This document shows, piece after piece, positions 43,875-52,030 of a stretch of DNA of 53,388 bases. The notes under the pieces were generated by a model. That model was given only the letters and a program-made list of their open reading frames with translations, did not search any database and was not told the DNA's origin. How positions within the stretch are numbered: position 1 is the stretch's first letter; the number at the start of each line of letters is the position of its first letter. The translations under genes were made by a program, and so were the position numbers. The DNA is taken from the NCBI GenBank assembly GCA_001593935.1, contig LUCE01000003.1, forward strand, positions 1-53,388, read 5' to 3'. This DNA comes from Candidatus Bathyarchaeota archaeon B26-2 (GTDB taxonomy: Archaea; Thermoproteota; Bathyarchaeia; Bathyarchaeales; B26-1).

Positions 43875-43968
43875 TTCACCATCAGTATTGCCTGCCAAAA
43901 CTCCCCCTTTTAACTCTCCGCAGAACCTTTTAAATTCGGGTGCGTTTAACTCTTTATGGGTGTGGAGA

Positions 43969-44673
43969 TTGGTTCTGCCAGCTAAAATCTTCGAGGTTAA
44001 GGAGGAGGCCGACCTCGGCCTGATCGCCCGGAAGCTCAAGGATTTCCGCGAAGAGGAGACGTACCAGACTGAGAAGGGGGAGACGGTAACTCTGGTAACC
44101 GAGGTTTTAGACCTTAAACTGCAGGAGGATTCATTATCCGGGGTGTTCAGCAAAGACTTCATCCGTGTCCGGTATTACAAGCGTGAGTTGGTTGAGACCC
44201 CTGTGACGGAGGAGTCCCCCTTCTGGTTCAAACGTTTCAGGGGTAGGCTCTTCCTGATAGTGTTGGCGCCATCCGTGGCTCGTGGAGTGAAGAAGTTGTT
44301 AACGGGCTATGTAGCAAATAAGCTCAGCAGAGTACTCTTCATCAAACCGAACGCGATCGTCGAGGTGAGGATTCCGCATGAGACCCTCAAAGGGCTTCAC
44401 GAGTCGAACCCGCAGGCAACCAAGCTCATATGGTTTGACGACGTCGATATTCCTGGCGTGGAGAAGCTCTGTCTGGCTGGGTCAGACCTCGCCGACACCA
44501 AACTCTACCACGATTACCTTGAACACGGTAAGATATGGTATGTTGTCTTTGAGGTTCAGAAGCGGGGGATAGTAGTCGGGATCACGAGGAACTGCGTCGT
44601 AACCCTCTTCAGCAAGAGCACCATCGACGAGTTCATAAAGTACATCATGGAAGACCTTCTTATCCTCGTCTAA
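43969..44673 (+). CDS. Conserved-looking protein of unknown function
   Basis: About 234 residues from TTG 43969 (MVLPAKIFEVKEEAD), preceded by gggtgtggag and about 33 bp downstream of a TATA-like ttttaaatt (43928-43936); the track start at 43888 sits in the tRNA-Asp trailer and upstream of that promoter. The protein is mixed alpha/beta with basic and acidic patches, e.g. FWFKRFRGRLFLIVLAPSVARG and VRIPHETLKGLHES, and a YVVFEVQKRGIVVGI strand. No transmembrane helix or catalytic motif is visible and no family is recognised. Confidence 0.65.
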   Translation: MVLPAKIFEVKEEADLGLIARKLKDFREEETYQTEKGETVTLVTEVLDLKLQEDSLSGVFSKDFIRVRYYKRELVETPVTEESPFWFKRFRGRLFLIVLAPSVARGVKKLLTGYVANKLSRVLFIKPNAIVEVRIPHETLKGLHESNPQATKLIWFDDVDIPGVEKLCLAGSDLADTKLYHDYLEHGKIWYVVFEVQKRGIVVGITRNCVVTLFSKSTIDEFIKYIMEDLLILV

Positions 44674-44702
44674 TAGGAGGGTGAACGAGAAGTTTAACGG
44701 AC

Positions 44703-45344
44703 TCAAGACTTGATGAGGCTTTGACGGTCTAGTGGCTGGGCGAGCTTTGACTCCTTTTTCCTTGCAAAGTGAACTGTTGTAGCTATGAAAAACGATGTTG
44801 TTATCACGAATACGAACGTTATGTTCCTGAAAAGATTGTATCTTGATTCTAGCTCTCTGTAATTATAACGAACCTCTATCTCCGTGCTGTCCGTAAAGTA
44901 TCCGACAACTATCCCTTCGATGATGTACTTTCCGGGCTTGAGTGGATAATCTTTAGGAGTGTGGTGGAAGACCCTCACGTAGGAGCTGTGAGCCTCTACC
45001 TTTATGTGCGTAAATGCCATTATGAAGGCTTTGCCATCGGACCAACGATAGATTACGTGTCCCCCCTCCGAGATTATCTTGTAATCAAGCTGGTATCCCG
45101 AAGAGAAGTTGAGAATTACCTCAGAGTCGGTCGGGTTTGTTATGTTCATCTTTATTATTATGGTCTCGTCAACTTCGTAGGTTGACTCATCTGTTGTAAC
45201 TTCAAATATGAGGCGTTGAGCAGACGGCGTCGAAGGACAGTTTCCCCTAGTCCATAGTACATGGGCAAACACTAAATGAGCCGCAGCGACGCTGAAAGCC
45301 ACAACCACCGCCAAGAATACGCCGAGGACCACCCTCCCATCCAT
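44703..45344 (-). CDS. Membrane-anchored protein with BsuPI-like domain
   Basis: A 213-residue protein with an N-terminal signal or anchor (LGVFLAVVVAFSVAAAHLVFA), an outer beta domain and a C-terminal transmembrane helix (ITFVFVITTSFFIATTVHFA) followed by a short basic tail. The outer part matches the BsuPI (intracellular proteinase inhibitor) pattern: IIIKMNITNPTDSEVILNFS, SGYQLDYKIISEGGHVIYRW, SDGKAF and PGKYIIEGIV. Protease inhibition is only a family association. TATA-like gataaaaatatg lies about 70 bp upstream. Confidence 0.7.
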   Translation of the reverse strand: MDGRVVLGVFLAVVVAFSVAAAHLVFAHVLWTRGNCPSTPSAQRLIFEVTTDESTYEVDETIIIKMNITNPTDSEVILNFSSGYQLDYKIISEGGHVIYRWSDGKAFIMAFTHIKVEAHSSYVRVFHHTPKDYPLKPGKYIIEGIVVGYFTDSTEIEVRYNYRELESRYNLFRNITFVFVITTSFFIATTVHFARKKESKLAQPLDRQSLIKS

Positions 45345-45448
45345 GCGAATCTCCCCCTTTAGGAACCCCTAAATTCCCCTTTGAAGAGAGAATCGGTTCC
45401 CTAACTTTCACATATTTTTATCAACAAAGACATCTATAATTCTATATA

Positions 45449-45477
45449 TTCGAACGGGCGTTCAAACCTTTTGAACG
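45449..45477. promoter_or_regulatory. Triple CGTTCRAA element
   Basis: Three copies of an 8-bp word occur in 29 bp: TTCGAACG (45449-45456, reverse), CGTTCAAA (45459-45466) and TTTGAACG (45470-45477, reverse). The last two make a perfect 8-bp inverted repeat with a 3-nt spacer. It sits between the BsuPI-like gene promoter and the end of the dehydratase gene. Operator is the favoured reading. Confidence 0.45.
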
Positions 45478-45502
45478 CGTCTTCTGGGCTTGACTTCAAG
45501 AC

Positions 45503-46618
45503 TTACCAATCTGCAACAGAGCCGTCATCATGGATGAGGGTTGGACGTTCCCGGATTCCAGAGTAGGCTTTCTCCTTCACGGCTTCTTCATCTATCTCTA
45601 TGCCGAGACCAGGCTTCTCTGGAACCTCTATATACCCGTCTCTAACCTTGAAAGGTTCCTTTAGGTAACCCTCCCCCAGGGTCACCAGCTCCTGTATGAG
45701 GAAATTTGGGGTGCAAGCGTCGAGTTGGAGGCATGCCGAGAGCGCGATCGGTCCGAGCGGACAGTGGGGCGCCACACCAACATAGTAGACCTCAGCCATG
45801 GCCGCTATCTTCCTACACTCAAATATGCCGCCGGCGTGGCTGAGGTCAGGCTGGATCACCGATGCAGCCTGCTTCTCCAAGACCTCTCTGAAGCCCCACC
45901 TAGTGAAGAGGCGTTCACCAGTAGCGATCGGGATGGAAGTTGAACGGGCCACCCTAACCATGGCGTCCACGTTCTCTGGGAGACACGGCTCCTCCAAGAA
46001 CATGGGGCTGTACGGCTCCAACGCCTTAGCCATCAGTATAGCCATAGCCGGGCTAAGCCTACCGTGGCAGTCTATAGCCAAGTCCACATCGTCCCCTAAG
46101 GCTTCCCTAACGGCCCTAACCCTCTCAACAGCCTCCTTAACCTTCCTCGGCGTATCGACAGTCCTAGTAGCCTCAAACGGACACATCTTGACCGATCTGA
46201 AGCCCTCTCTAACCCTCTTTATGGCGTGCTCAACGTACTCTTCGGGGTCCCTGCCCCGGATGTGGGCGTAGACCCTTACCTTCTCTCGAACGGGTCCTCC
46301 AATGAGCTGGTAGACCGGCTGGTTTAGATATTTTCCCAAGATATCCCATAGGGCCTGTTCTATCCCGCTTATGGCGGTCATGATTACTGGTCCTCCCCTA
46401 TAGAAGCTCCACCGATACATGGCTTGCCAGTGATGTTCTATTCTGGTCGGGTCCTTACCTTCAAGGTAACGGAAGAAACTCTTCACAGATGCTTCAACCA
46501 CAGGGGTCTTACCTTCGAGGGTGGGTTCACCGTAACCAACTATGCCCTCGTCCGTGTACACCTTTAGGAAGAGCCACCTAGGCCTAACATGGATGAGATC
46601 GATCCCGGTTATCTTCAT
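45503..46618 (-). CDS. Enolase-superfamily dehydratase, D-galactonate dehydratase type
   Basis: About 371 residues from ATG 46618 (MKITGIDLIHVRPRW), which has ggggaaggt upstream; the track GTG is five codons earlier. The enolase-superfamily barrel shows metal ligands in DLAIDCHGR (Asp, His), MFLEEPCLPEN (Glu) and ATGERLFTRWGF (Glu), with QPDLSHAGGI and the catalytic His in APHCPLGP. The DCHGR/APHC His pair is that of D-galactonate dehydratase, producing 2-keto-3-deoxy-galactonate. Related aldonates are possible. No kinase or aldolase of that pathway is adjacent. Confidence 0.86.
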   Translation of the reverse strand: MKITGIDLIHVRPRWLFLKVYTDEGIVGYGEPTLEGKTPVVEASVKSFFRYLEGKDPTRIEHHWQAMYRWSFYRGGPVIMTAISGIEQALWDILGKYLNQPVYQLIGGPVREKVRVYAHIRGRDPEEYVEHAIKRVREGFRSVKMCPFEATRTVDTPRKVKEAVERVRAVREALGDDVDLAIDCHGRLSPAMAILMAKALEPYSPMFLEEPCLPENVDAMVRVARSTSIPIATGERLFTRWGFREVLEKQAASVIQPDLSHAGGIFECRKIAAMAEVYYVGVAPHCPLGPIALSACLQLDACTPNFLIQELVTLGEGYLKEPFKVRDGYIEVPEKPGLGIEIDEEAVKEKAYSGIRERPTLIHDDGSVADW

Positions 46619-46718
46619 ACCTTCCCCAGCCACTAGAACGGGAAGTGGAATCCTAAACCTTTACTTTTACCCTCCTTTTTAAGCTCAGCACACAGAGCGG
46701 AACCGTGTCCTTTACAAT

Positions 46719-47330
46719 CTATCTTCTCAATCTTTCCTTGCAGTATTCTCGGACAGGACACTCCCCGCATCTACGTTTCTTGCAGTACTCTAAGTTCAGC
46801 CTAACAAGAGCCGATTCGTGATGTTCTACGTTCCTCAATCCTACCCTCCGAGCCGTTTCGACGGCCATCCTAGACGGCCTAGGCTTAGCTTTCTCCCACT
46901 TCCCCCTCAGCTCCCTCAAGAATATGTTGACGCCCACCGGGCCGAGTCCCCTGAACTCCTGTAGACGTCTCTCCAAGTCCACCGGGCTGCTAGCGTCTCT
47001 GTGAAGCCCCTCAAGGTCCCCATACTTCTCTATGAGTTCCTCCATTATCTTCAAGAGGTTCGAGGCTGTCGAAAAGTCGTATCTCACATAGCCTCCAGAA
47101 TCCAGCACCTGAACTAAGCGATCCCACCCAGCTTCCAGTATTCTCTTCGGCGTAGTAAGCCCCTCCTCCTCAAACCGGCGGTATGTTCTCTTAGCGATCT
47201 CAGCTGAGATCCGCTTGGCGAATAAGATCGAGGCTAGGAACCATTTGAACCTGTCCTCTGGCTTCGTCAAGTCTAGGCCGAGCTCCTCGGAGTAGCTCCT
47301 CAGCTCTGAAAGGGCTGCTTCAACGCTCAT
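46719..47330 (-). CDS. HhH-GPD DNA glycosylase with iron-sulfur loop
   Basis: About 203 residues from ATG 47330 (MSVEAALSELR), overlapping the end of trmO by 11 bp; the track start is 12 codons upstream inside trmO. The helix-hairpin-helix is FRGLGPVGVNIFLREL and the C-terminus has four cysteines, YCKKRRCGECPVREYC, in an endonuclease III-like 4Fe-4S loop but with C-x4-C at the first interval instead of the usual C-x6-C. It should remove damaged or mismatched bases. The catalytic Lys/Asp pattern of EndoIII is not obvious, so the substrate is uncertain. Confidence 0.8.
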   Translation of the reverse strand: MSVEAALSELRSYSEELGLDLTKPEDRFKWFLASILFAKRISAEIAKRTYRRFEEEGLTTPKRILEAGWDRLVQVLDSGGYVRYDFSTASNLLKIMEELIEKYGDLEGLHRDASSPVDLERRLQEFRGLGPVGVNIFLRELRGKWEKAKPRPSRMAVETARRVGLRNVEHHESALVRLNLEYCKKRRCGECPVREYCKERLRR

Positions 47331-47730
47331 GTTCTGCTCCCTTCTGTTCGCCGCTCTTGATGTCAATTATCGGCGAGCCGTCTAGGGCGTCCAGCCCCTT
47401 CACGAGCAGGACGTTGCCTTCCCTCTTGAGAAGTCTCACTCTGGTTAATCCTATCGGGTTAGGCCTCATGGGGCTTCTAAGGGAAAATACTCCCCTCAAA
47501 GGCTTACTCCTGTCCCCTTGTGGGTGAACCTTCAGTATCTTTCTATCATCCTCACTGAGCCGGTCCATCCAGTAAAGCACGTAGACGGAGTCTAGGGACT
47601 CAATTCCTTCCAGCCCTTCAGCGTACTGAGGATGGATGACGATTCTCATCGTGTCTTCCCTCTCGGTTAGATAGGCCGTTCCCACAGGACGCAGCCTAAT
47701 CTCCTTTCTCTCCAGGCCTCGTTTCTCCAT
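47320..47730 (-). CDS. trmO: TrmO-type tRNA (N6-threonylcarbamoyladenosine-37) methyltransferase
   Basis: A 136-residue protein of the TrmO/UPF0066 beta-barrel family, which uses S-adenosylmethionine to methylate t6A37 in tRNA. Key segments are IHPQYAEGLEGIESLDSVYVLYWMDR, VFSLRSPMRPNPIGLTRVRLL and LVKGLDALDGSPIIDIK. It is the first gene of a two-gene operon with the DNA glycosylase and diverges from cdc48. Confidence 0.9.
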   Translation of the reverse strand: MEKRGLERKEIRLRPVGTAYLTEREDTMRIVIHPQYAEGLEGIESLDSVYVLYWMDRLSEDDRKILKVHPQGDRSKPLRGVFSLRSPMRPNPIGLTRVRLLKREGNVLLVKGLDALDGSPIIDIKSGEQKGAEHER

Positions 47731-47890
47731 ACCATCTCCCCACCAAATGACTCTAATGGAGCACTGCTCTTAAATACCCTTTAGAGGCTGGGTGTGGAGA
47801 GAACATTCTTCTCGTCGCCTCTCCCTCCCCTACGACTTTCCCATAGATGCTTGGAGGAGTCTTCTTTTCTCATCGATGAAGAATTTTGAA

Positions 47891-47901
47891 AACATTTATG
47901 C
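47891..47901 (+). promoter_or_regulatory. TATA-like element of cdc48
   Basis: aacatttatgc lies about 38-48 bp upstream of ATG 47939, in the divergent space shared with trmO. Confidence 0.4.
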
Positions 47902-47938
47902 CTTACCTAGTTAGTTTAGAGAATTATTGAGGTTTGAG

Positions 47939-50077
47939 ATGAACGAGGCTAGGCTCCTAGTCAGTGAGGCTTTTCAAAGGGATGTCGGTAGGAAGATAGT
48001 TAGGATTCCGCTCAGGGTAATGGCTGAGCTCGAAGTCTCCACAGGAGATGTTGTTGAGATTACCGGTAAGCGTTCTACGTGCGCTATAGTCTGGCCCTTA
48101 AGTTCCGACGCTGGTGAAGATGTAATAAAGATGGATGGGCTTCTGCGTAGGAGCGCCGGCGTATCCCTAAACGACTACGTTTATGTGAAGAAGGCTAAAG
48201 TCAGGGATGCGAGCTTAATAGTTATCTCTCCAAGCGGTTATAAGCTCAGCGGCTTAGACGAAGGTTTCAGCCTCCATGTGAAGTCTGTTTTGCTGGACAA
48301 ACCATACGTAACAGGGGACCACATCTCTCTGCCCATATTCGGAGGAAACCCATTATACTTCACTGTGGCCTCTACTAGACCCAAGGGAATCGTCAGAGTC
48401 ACTAGCGATACAAGAGTTGAGGTGACCCCCGAACCGAGAGAGGTCAAGATTGGCGTTCCACAAGTAACCTACGAGGACATAGGCGGATTGCATGAAGAGA
48501 TACAGAGAATCCGGGAGATGGTTGAGCTGCCATTACGGCACCCTGAACTCTTCGAGAGGCTAGGGATAGAGCCCCCGAAGGGGGTCTTGCTCCACGGCCC
48601 GCCCGGATGCGGGAAGACCCTGCTGGCTAAAGCAGTTGCTAATGAGGCTGAAGCAAACTTCTACTCGATAAACGGTCCGGAAATAATGAGCAAGTTCTAC
48701 GGTGAGTCCGAGGAGAGGCTTAGACAAATATTCAAGGAGGCCCAAGAGAAAGCTCCGAGTATCATCTTCATCGATGAAATCGACGCGATAGCTCCAAAAA
48801 GGGAAGAGGTAACCGGCGAGGTTGAGAAGCGAATAGTCTCACAGCTGCTAACCCTGATGGACGGGCTTGAATCTAGAGGTCAGCTCGTTGTGATCGCCGC
48901 GACGAACCGACCTAACGCTGTAGACCCCGCTCTTAGGAGGCCGGGGAGGTTCGATAGGGAGATAGAAATCGGCATACCGGACAAGAAGGGAAGGCTTGAA
49001 ATACTGCAGATCCACACGAGGAACATGCCTTTAGCCGAGGATGTTGATCTGGAGAGAATCTCTGAGATAACGTATGGATATACGGGAGCCGACCTCGCAG
49101 CCCTATGCAAGGAGGCCGCAATGAAGGCTCTACGCAGATACCTGCCGAAAATCGATCTAGAGAAAGAGAGGATACCAGCTGAAGTCTTGAAGAGCATGGT
49201 TGTAAAAATGGAAGACTTCGTGGGTGCTTACAGAGAGATCGTGCCTACAGCCATGAGGGAAGTCTACATAGAGGCCCCAAACGTGCACTGGGAGGATATC
49301 GGCGGCCTAGATGAAGTAAAGCAGAAACTAAAAGAGATGATTGAGTGGCCCCTCAAAAAGCCGGAGAAATTCAAGAAGATAGGCATTAAACCTCCGAGAG
49401 GCATACTGCTCTACGGGCCTCCGGGATGCGGGAAGACTCTCCTAGCAAAGGCTGTCGCAACAGAGAGCGGAGCGAACTTCATAACGATAAGAGGACCCGA
49501 AGTCTTCTCTAAGTGGGTAGGAGAATCAGAGAGGGCGATAAGGGAGGTCTTCCGTAAAGCCAGATTGGCAGCGCCCTCAATCATCTTCATAGACGAGATT
49601 GATTCAATCGCCTCGCGGAGAGAATTGGGCTTTGGAGACTCCGCCGTCTCAGAGAGGGTTATCAGCCAGCTACTCACAGAGATGGATGGGCTGGTCGCCC
49701 TAGAAAACGTGGTAGTCATGGCTGCGACGAACAAACCGCATCTCCTCGACACCGCGCTGCTGAGGCCTGGACGCTTCGACTACCTCGTCTACGTTCCTAA
49801 GCCCGATCAGAAGGCAAGACTTGAAATACTGAAGGTTCAAACAAGGAAGATGGCACTAGACAGATCGGTTCACCTTAACGACATAAGCGAGAGAACGGAT
49901 GGTTTTTCAGGAGCCGACCTTGAAGCATTATGCAGAGAGGCCGGATTAAACGCTATTAGAAACGATAGGGACGTCGTCACGATGGAGGATTTCGAAGAAG
50001 CCCTTAGAAAGATCAAACCGAGCATAACGTCGCGGATGGAAGAAAGGTACAGAACCTTCCAAGAGGAGAGAGAATAG
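47939..50077 (+). CDS. cdc48: CDC48/VAT-type AAA+ ATPase
   Basis: About 712 residues from ATG 47939 ([17 protein letters not shown]), four codons inside the track ORF and preceded by gaggtttg. The N-terminal substrate-binding double-psi barrel domain (about 1-175) is followed by two AAA modules. Each has Walker A GPPGCGKT (near 220 and 495), Walker B IIFIDEID and arginine fingers ([18 protein letters not shown]). It unfolds proteins for the proteasome and membrane remodelling. The C-terminus lacks a clear HbYX proteasome-docking motif. Confidence 0.96.
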   Translation: MNEARLLVSEAFQRDVGRKIVRIPLRVMAELEVSTGDVVEITGKRSTCAIVWPLSSDAGEDVIKMDGLLRRSAGVSLNDYVYVKKAKVRDASLIVISPSGYKLSGLDEGFSLHVKSVLLDKPYVTGDHISLPIFGGNPLYFTVASTRPKGIVRVTSDTRVEVTPEPREVKIGVPQVTYEDIGGLHEEIQRIREMVELPLRHPELFERLGIEPPKGVLLHGPPGCGKTLLAKAVANEAEANFYSINGPEIMSKFYGESEERLRQIFKEAQEKAPSIIFIDEIDAIAPKREEVTGEVEKRIVSQLLTLMDGLESRGQLVVIAATNRPNAVDPALRRPGRFDREIEIGIPDKKGRLEILQIHTRNMPLAEDVDLERISEITYGYTGADLAALCKEAAMKALRRYLPKIDLEKERIPAEVLKSMVVKMEDFVGAYREIVPTAMREVYIEAPNVHWEDIGGLDEVKQKLKEMIEWPLKKPEKFKKIGIKPPRGILLYGPPGCGKTLLAKAVATESGANFITIRGPEVFSKWVGESERAIREVFRKARLAAPSIIFIDEIDSIASRRELGFGDSAVSERVISQLLTEMDGLVALENVVVMAATNKPHLLDTALLRPGRFDYLVYVPKPDQKARLEILKVQTRKMALDRSVHLNDISERTDGFSGADLEALCREAGLNAIRNDRDVVTMEDFEEALRKIKPSITSRMEERYRTFQEERE

Positions 50078-50150
50078 CAGATTCATCCTTCGTCGGCGCT
50101 CAATGTTTTCTCAGCTTTTCGCCAGGTACTATCCACTTGCGGCTCTCCGA

Positions 50151-50489
50151 TTATCTCGGTAAGAGTTTGTTTATTGTGTTCACCCATCTCTGGGTTATCG
50201 TTTTCTGTTTGGGTAGAATGTAGCTGGATCCTAACACCGCTTTTAGGTCGCCACATCTAAAAGTGGTCGCGACCTCTCGGCCGCCGAATATTCTAATCTT
50301 CATGGATGTGACGCCGAGGAACGAGATGTCAGGAATAACCTCAGCGATGTGATTTAAGTTTATTTCCGACACTATTTTGTCTTTCTTTGTGAAGAGTATC
50401 CGTTTATTCGTTAAGATTGCTTTCTTCCCATCTACGTTCCATCCGTTCTCCAACTCGAGAACCACATGTTCATTTTTCTTCAGCCTCAT
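50151..50489 (-). CDS. Small PH-like domain protein
   Basis: About 112 residues from ATG 50489 (MRLKKNEHVVLELENG), preceded by the strong site aggaggtg. ILTNKRILFTKKDKIVSEINLNHIAEV has the pattern of a GRAM/bacterial PH-like domain, like the one in the larger membrane protein at 26.3 kb but without transmembrane helices. A lysine-rich tail follows. Function unknown; 84 bp downstream of the zinc-ribbon gene on the same strand, so the two may form an operon. Confidence 0.65.
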   Translation of the reverse strand: MRLKKNEHVVLELENGWNVDGKKAILTNKRILFTKKDKIVSEINLNHIAEVIPDISFLGVTSMKIRIFGGREVATTFRCGDLKAVLGSSYILPKQKTITQRWVNTINKLLPR

Positions 50490-50573
50490 CCCATTTTTCA
50501 CCTCCTTCATCCTGTTGAAACAGCCTGCTCAATGGTACTGTTTGGTAGTGTGGTGGAGGCAACGTGAGATTTG

Positions 50574-50726
50574 TTAGTCGTACTTCTCTTCAATTGTTCC
50601 TTGGACTGCGCCGCATTTGTTGCAGAAGAGAAGTATGAGAGTTTTACCGCCGATGTTGTAATTCCATACCTGAAATGATGTGACGCCAGCACCGCATTTA
50701 AAACATTTAGGTTCGTTAACTGTCAT
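50574..50726 (-). CDS. Small zinc-ribbon protein (50 aa), absent from the ORF track
   Basis: A 50-residue frame starting MTVNEPKCFKCGAGVTSFQV and ending FCNKCGAVQGTIEEKYD. Two CxxC knuckles (CFKCG, CNKCG) 27 residues apart form a zinc ribbon. The start has a very strong ribosome binding site (gggagggtggg). The track reports another frame here, which lacks these features. The role is unknown, probably nucleic-acid or protein binding. Confidence 0.75.
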   Translation of the reverse strand: MTVNEPKCFKCGAGVTSFQVWNYNIGGKTLILLFCNKCGAVQGTIEEKYD

Positions 50727-50848
50727 ATTCCCACCCTCCCTGTTGATTTATAAGGTTTATTGTTGACGGCTCCTAATTAACCTGTTGTTTAGGGATTTCC
50801 CCTCCCCTAAAAAACGACCCAGACCACAATCTTAACCCCCGCCATATT

Positions 50849-50945
50849 TCACCCCTCACCTAAAATCTTCTCTATCCCGACTAAATGCTCAGCAACTCTA
50901 CGACCTTTCTCGGTTAAAGTGAGGAAGCGGGAAAACGGAAATCTT
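50849..50945 (-). pseudogene. C-terminal relic of a winged-helix regulator
   Basis: The frame ends RFLTLTEKGRRVAEHLVGIE followed by KILGEG and stop, the typical end of a PadR/MarR-like winged-helix domain. No HTH lies upstream; the sequence instead enters the promoter and start of the divergent secreted-protein gene. It is most likely the tail of a deleted regulator. Confidence 0.5.
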
Positions 50946-50994
50946 TTGGGAGGAAGACTTTTATGTAGGGAAAACTGTTCTAGAGGCGGCGATA

Positions 50995-51300
50995 ATGGTG
51001 ATAAGAAAAATTCTTGGACCGACTCTATTAGCTTTTTTTGTCTTCGGCTTACTTGTATCTCCAACGCACGCGGCTGAGCTTGTCGAGGATCCGGAGGAAG
51101 TTAGTTGGGAAGATTACCCTGTTCCAGCAGTTCTATGCCTCACCATCTTTCCATCGGATGAAGGTGGGGATACAGCACGATCTAACTTCGAGGAAGCTTG
51201 GCCATGTCAGTGGGAAGGTCCGAATTTCGAACCGTCTGCAACCAGCGAATTTCTCTTGAAAAAGTTAGAGAAAGCAGTAGAGAACGTCGAGAGAGGCTAA
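50995..51300 (+). CDS. Small secreted protein of unknown function
   Basis: A 101-residue protein with a clear signal peptide: ILGPTLLAFFVFGLLVSPTHA then AELVEDPEEVSW. The mature part is short, acidic and has two cysteines (VLCLTIF, PCQWEG) that may form a disulfide. No family is recognised. A hairpin terminator follows 8 bp after the stop. Confidence 0.6.
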   Translation: MVIRKILGPTLLAFFVFGLLVSPTHAAELVEDPEEVSWEDYPVPAVLCLTIFPSDEGGDTARSNFEEAWPCQWEGPNFEPSATSEFLLKKLEKAVENVERG

Positions 51301-51307
51301 GAAATTA

Positions 51308-51342
51308 AGAGTCGCGCGCCGACTCTCTCTATTCTCTTTTTC
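51308..51342 (+). terminator. Hairpin plus T-run terminator
   Basis: AGAGTCG-CGCGC-CGACTCT (51308-51326) is a perfect 7-bp hairpin followed by ctctattctcttttt. It directly follows the small secreted protein gene. Confidence 0.6.
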
Positions 51343-51451
51343 CGTCAACCTTCTTTCAGTCATAACTGAATCGCTTCGATAACTTGCGCCTTGAAGACTT
51401 GTGTTAACTACTGGTTCGCTGATTTAATCTCCGCTCAACTTTACTCCTCAC

Positions 51452-51634
51452 TTAAATTTTTTCTATTTTGACTAATGAAATTTCAATTTCTGGGTTAATT
51501 ATCTCGATGTTTCCCTTGGTTGAATTGAAATCTATACTCGTCACGAAAATACAAAAATCTTCGATGAAAGGAGGAACGGTTTCACTCCATTCATCCCAAT
51601 AATCACTACTTTTGAAAAATTCCTTTTTAGGCAT
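51452..51634 (-). CDS. Small acidic protein, hypothetical
   Basis: A 60-residue frame beginning MPKKEFFKSSDYWDEWSETV. The ATG has gtgaggtaaat upstream and a TATA-like taaatatttt about 30 bp further, which supports expression. It is AT-rich compared with neighbouring genes, and a Phe/Ile-rich beta pattern (DFCIFVTSIDFNS) follows. No family recognised. Confidence 0.45.
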   Translation of the reverse strand: MPKKEFFKSSDYWDEWSETVPPFIEDFCIFVTSIDFNSTKGNIEIINPEIEISLVKIEKI

Positions 51635-51727
51635 ATTTACCTCACATACAAAAATGCTTAAAATATTTACGATAAATGTTAGTCTGTTATTCTTCTACCT
51701 CTACTTTTTCTGCAGTCAATCTTTTAA

Positions 51728-51910
51728 GTTTCTCTGAAAGGTAAGAAGGGGCAGTTTTAGGCTTTCCTTAGGAGTCGAGGGCTCCGGGCAGATGTCGATG
51801 ACTTAGTTATAGTAAGGGCTACCACAGCCGTTGAGGCTTAGCCCTATGGGGGTAAAAGGCTCAGGGAGCGGATCGACGAGTTCTTGAACATGATCGCCGA
51901 GAACATCTAA
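51728..51910 (+). pseudogene. Degenerate coding fragment with two in-frame TAG codons
   Basis: One continuous frame reads VSLKGKKGQF, TAG, AFLRSRGLRADVDDLVIVRA and on to VEA, TAG, PYGGKRLRERIDEFLNMIAENI, then TAA. Both flanks of each TAG look coding. TAG is a common terminator of other genes in this window, so recoding is unlikely and a relic is favoured. Family not recognised. Confidence 0.35.
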
Positions 51911-51932
51911 CCGAGTGGGGTGGGTGCAGTTA

Positions 51933-52030
51933 TGGTGGGGCCGGTGGGATTTGAACCCACGTCCTCGCACGCCCAAGGCGCGAATCTTAGACCATGCTCG
52001 ACCACGGCTTCATGGGACTACGGTCCTCCC
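51933..52030 (-). tRNA. tRNA-Pro (anticodon TGG) with a 19-nt intron at acceptor position 3/4
   Basis: Exon 1 is only GGG (52030-52028); the intron is 52027-52009; exon 2 starts GCCGTGG. Joining restores GGGGCCG, a perfect match to the 3' strand CGGCCCC. The anticodon stem CGCGC/GTGCG holds loop CTTGGGC (anticodon TGG), the T arm is GTGGG-TTCAAAT-CCCAC, then discriminator A and an encoded CCA. The splice sites lie in a textbook bulge-helix-bulge: outer CGG/CCG, bulge AAG, central CATG/CATG, bulge GGA, inner GGAC/GTCC with loop CGTA. The outer stem uses 5' leader bases, so splicing should come before RNase P. Confidence 0.92.

Noticed and set aside
43689-44162. 157-aa minus ORF crossing tRNA-Asp
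   Set aside because: It contains RPGRDLNPGQAG, the antisense translation of the tRNA-Asp T arm, and overlaps a real gene on the other strand.
50507-50692. 61-aa minus ORF from the track
   Set aside because: The overlapping frame at 50574-50726 has CxxC knuckles and a strong ribosome binding site; this one has neither.
51728-51910. Pyrrolysine-type TAG decoding
   Set aside because: Several clear genes here end with TAG (e.g. at 408, 7772, 14830, 21702), so TAG is an ordinary stop.
51920-52030. N-terminal extension of the GNAT ORF (MVGPVGFEPTSS...)
   Set aside because: This stretch is antisense to the tRNA-Pro gene; such VGFEPTS-like peptides are a well-known artefact of translating tRNA T arms.
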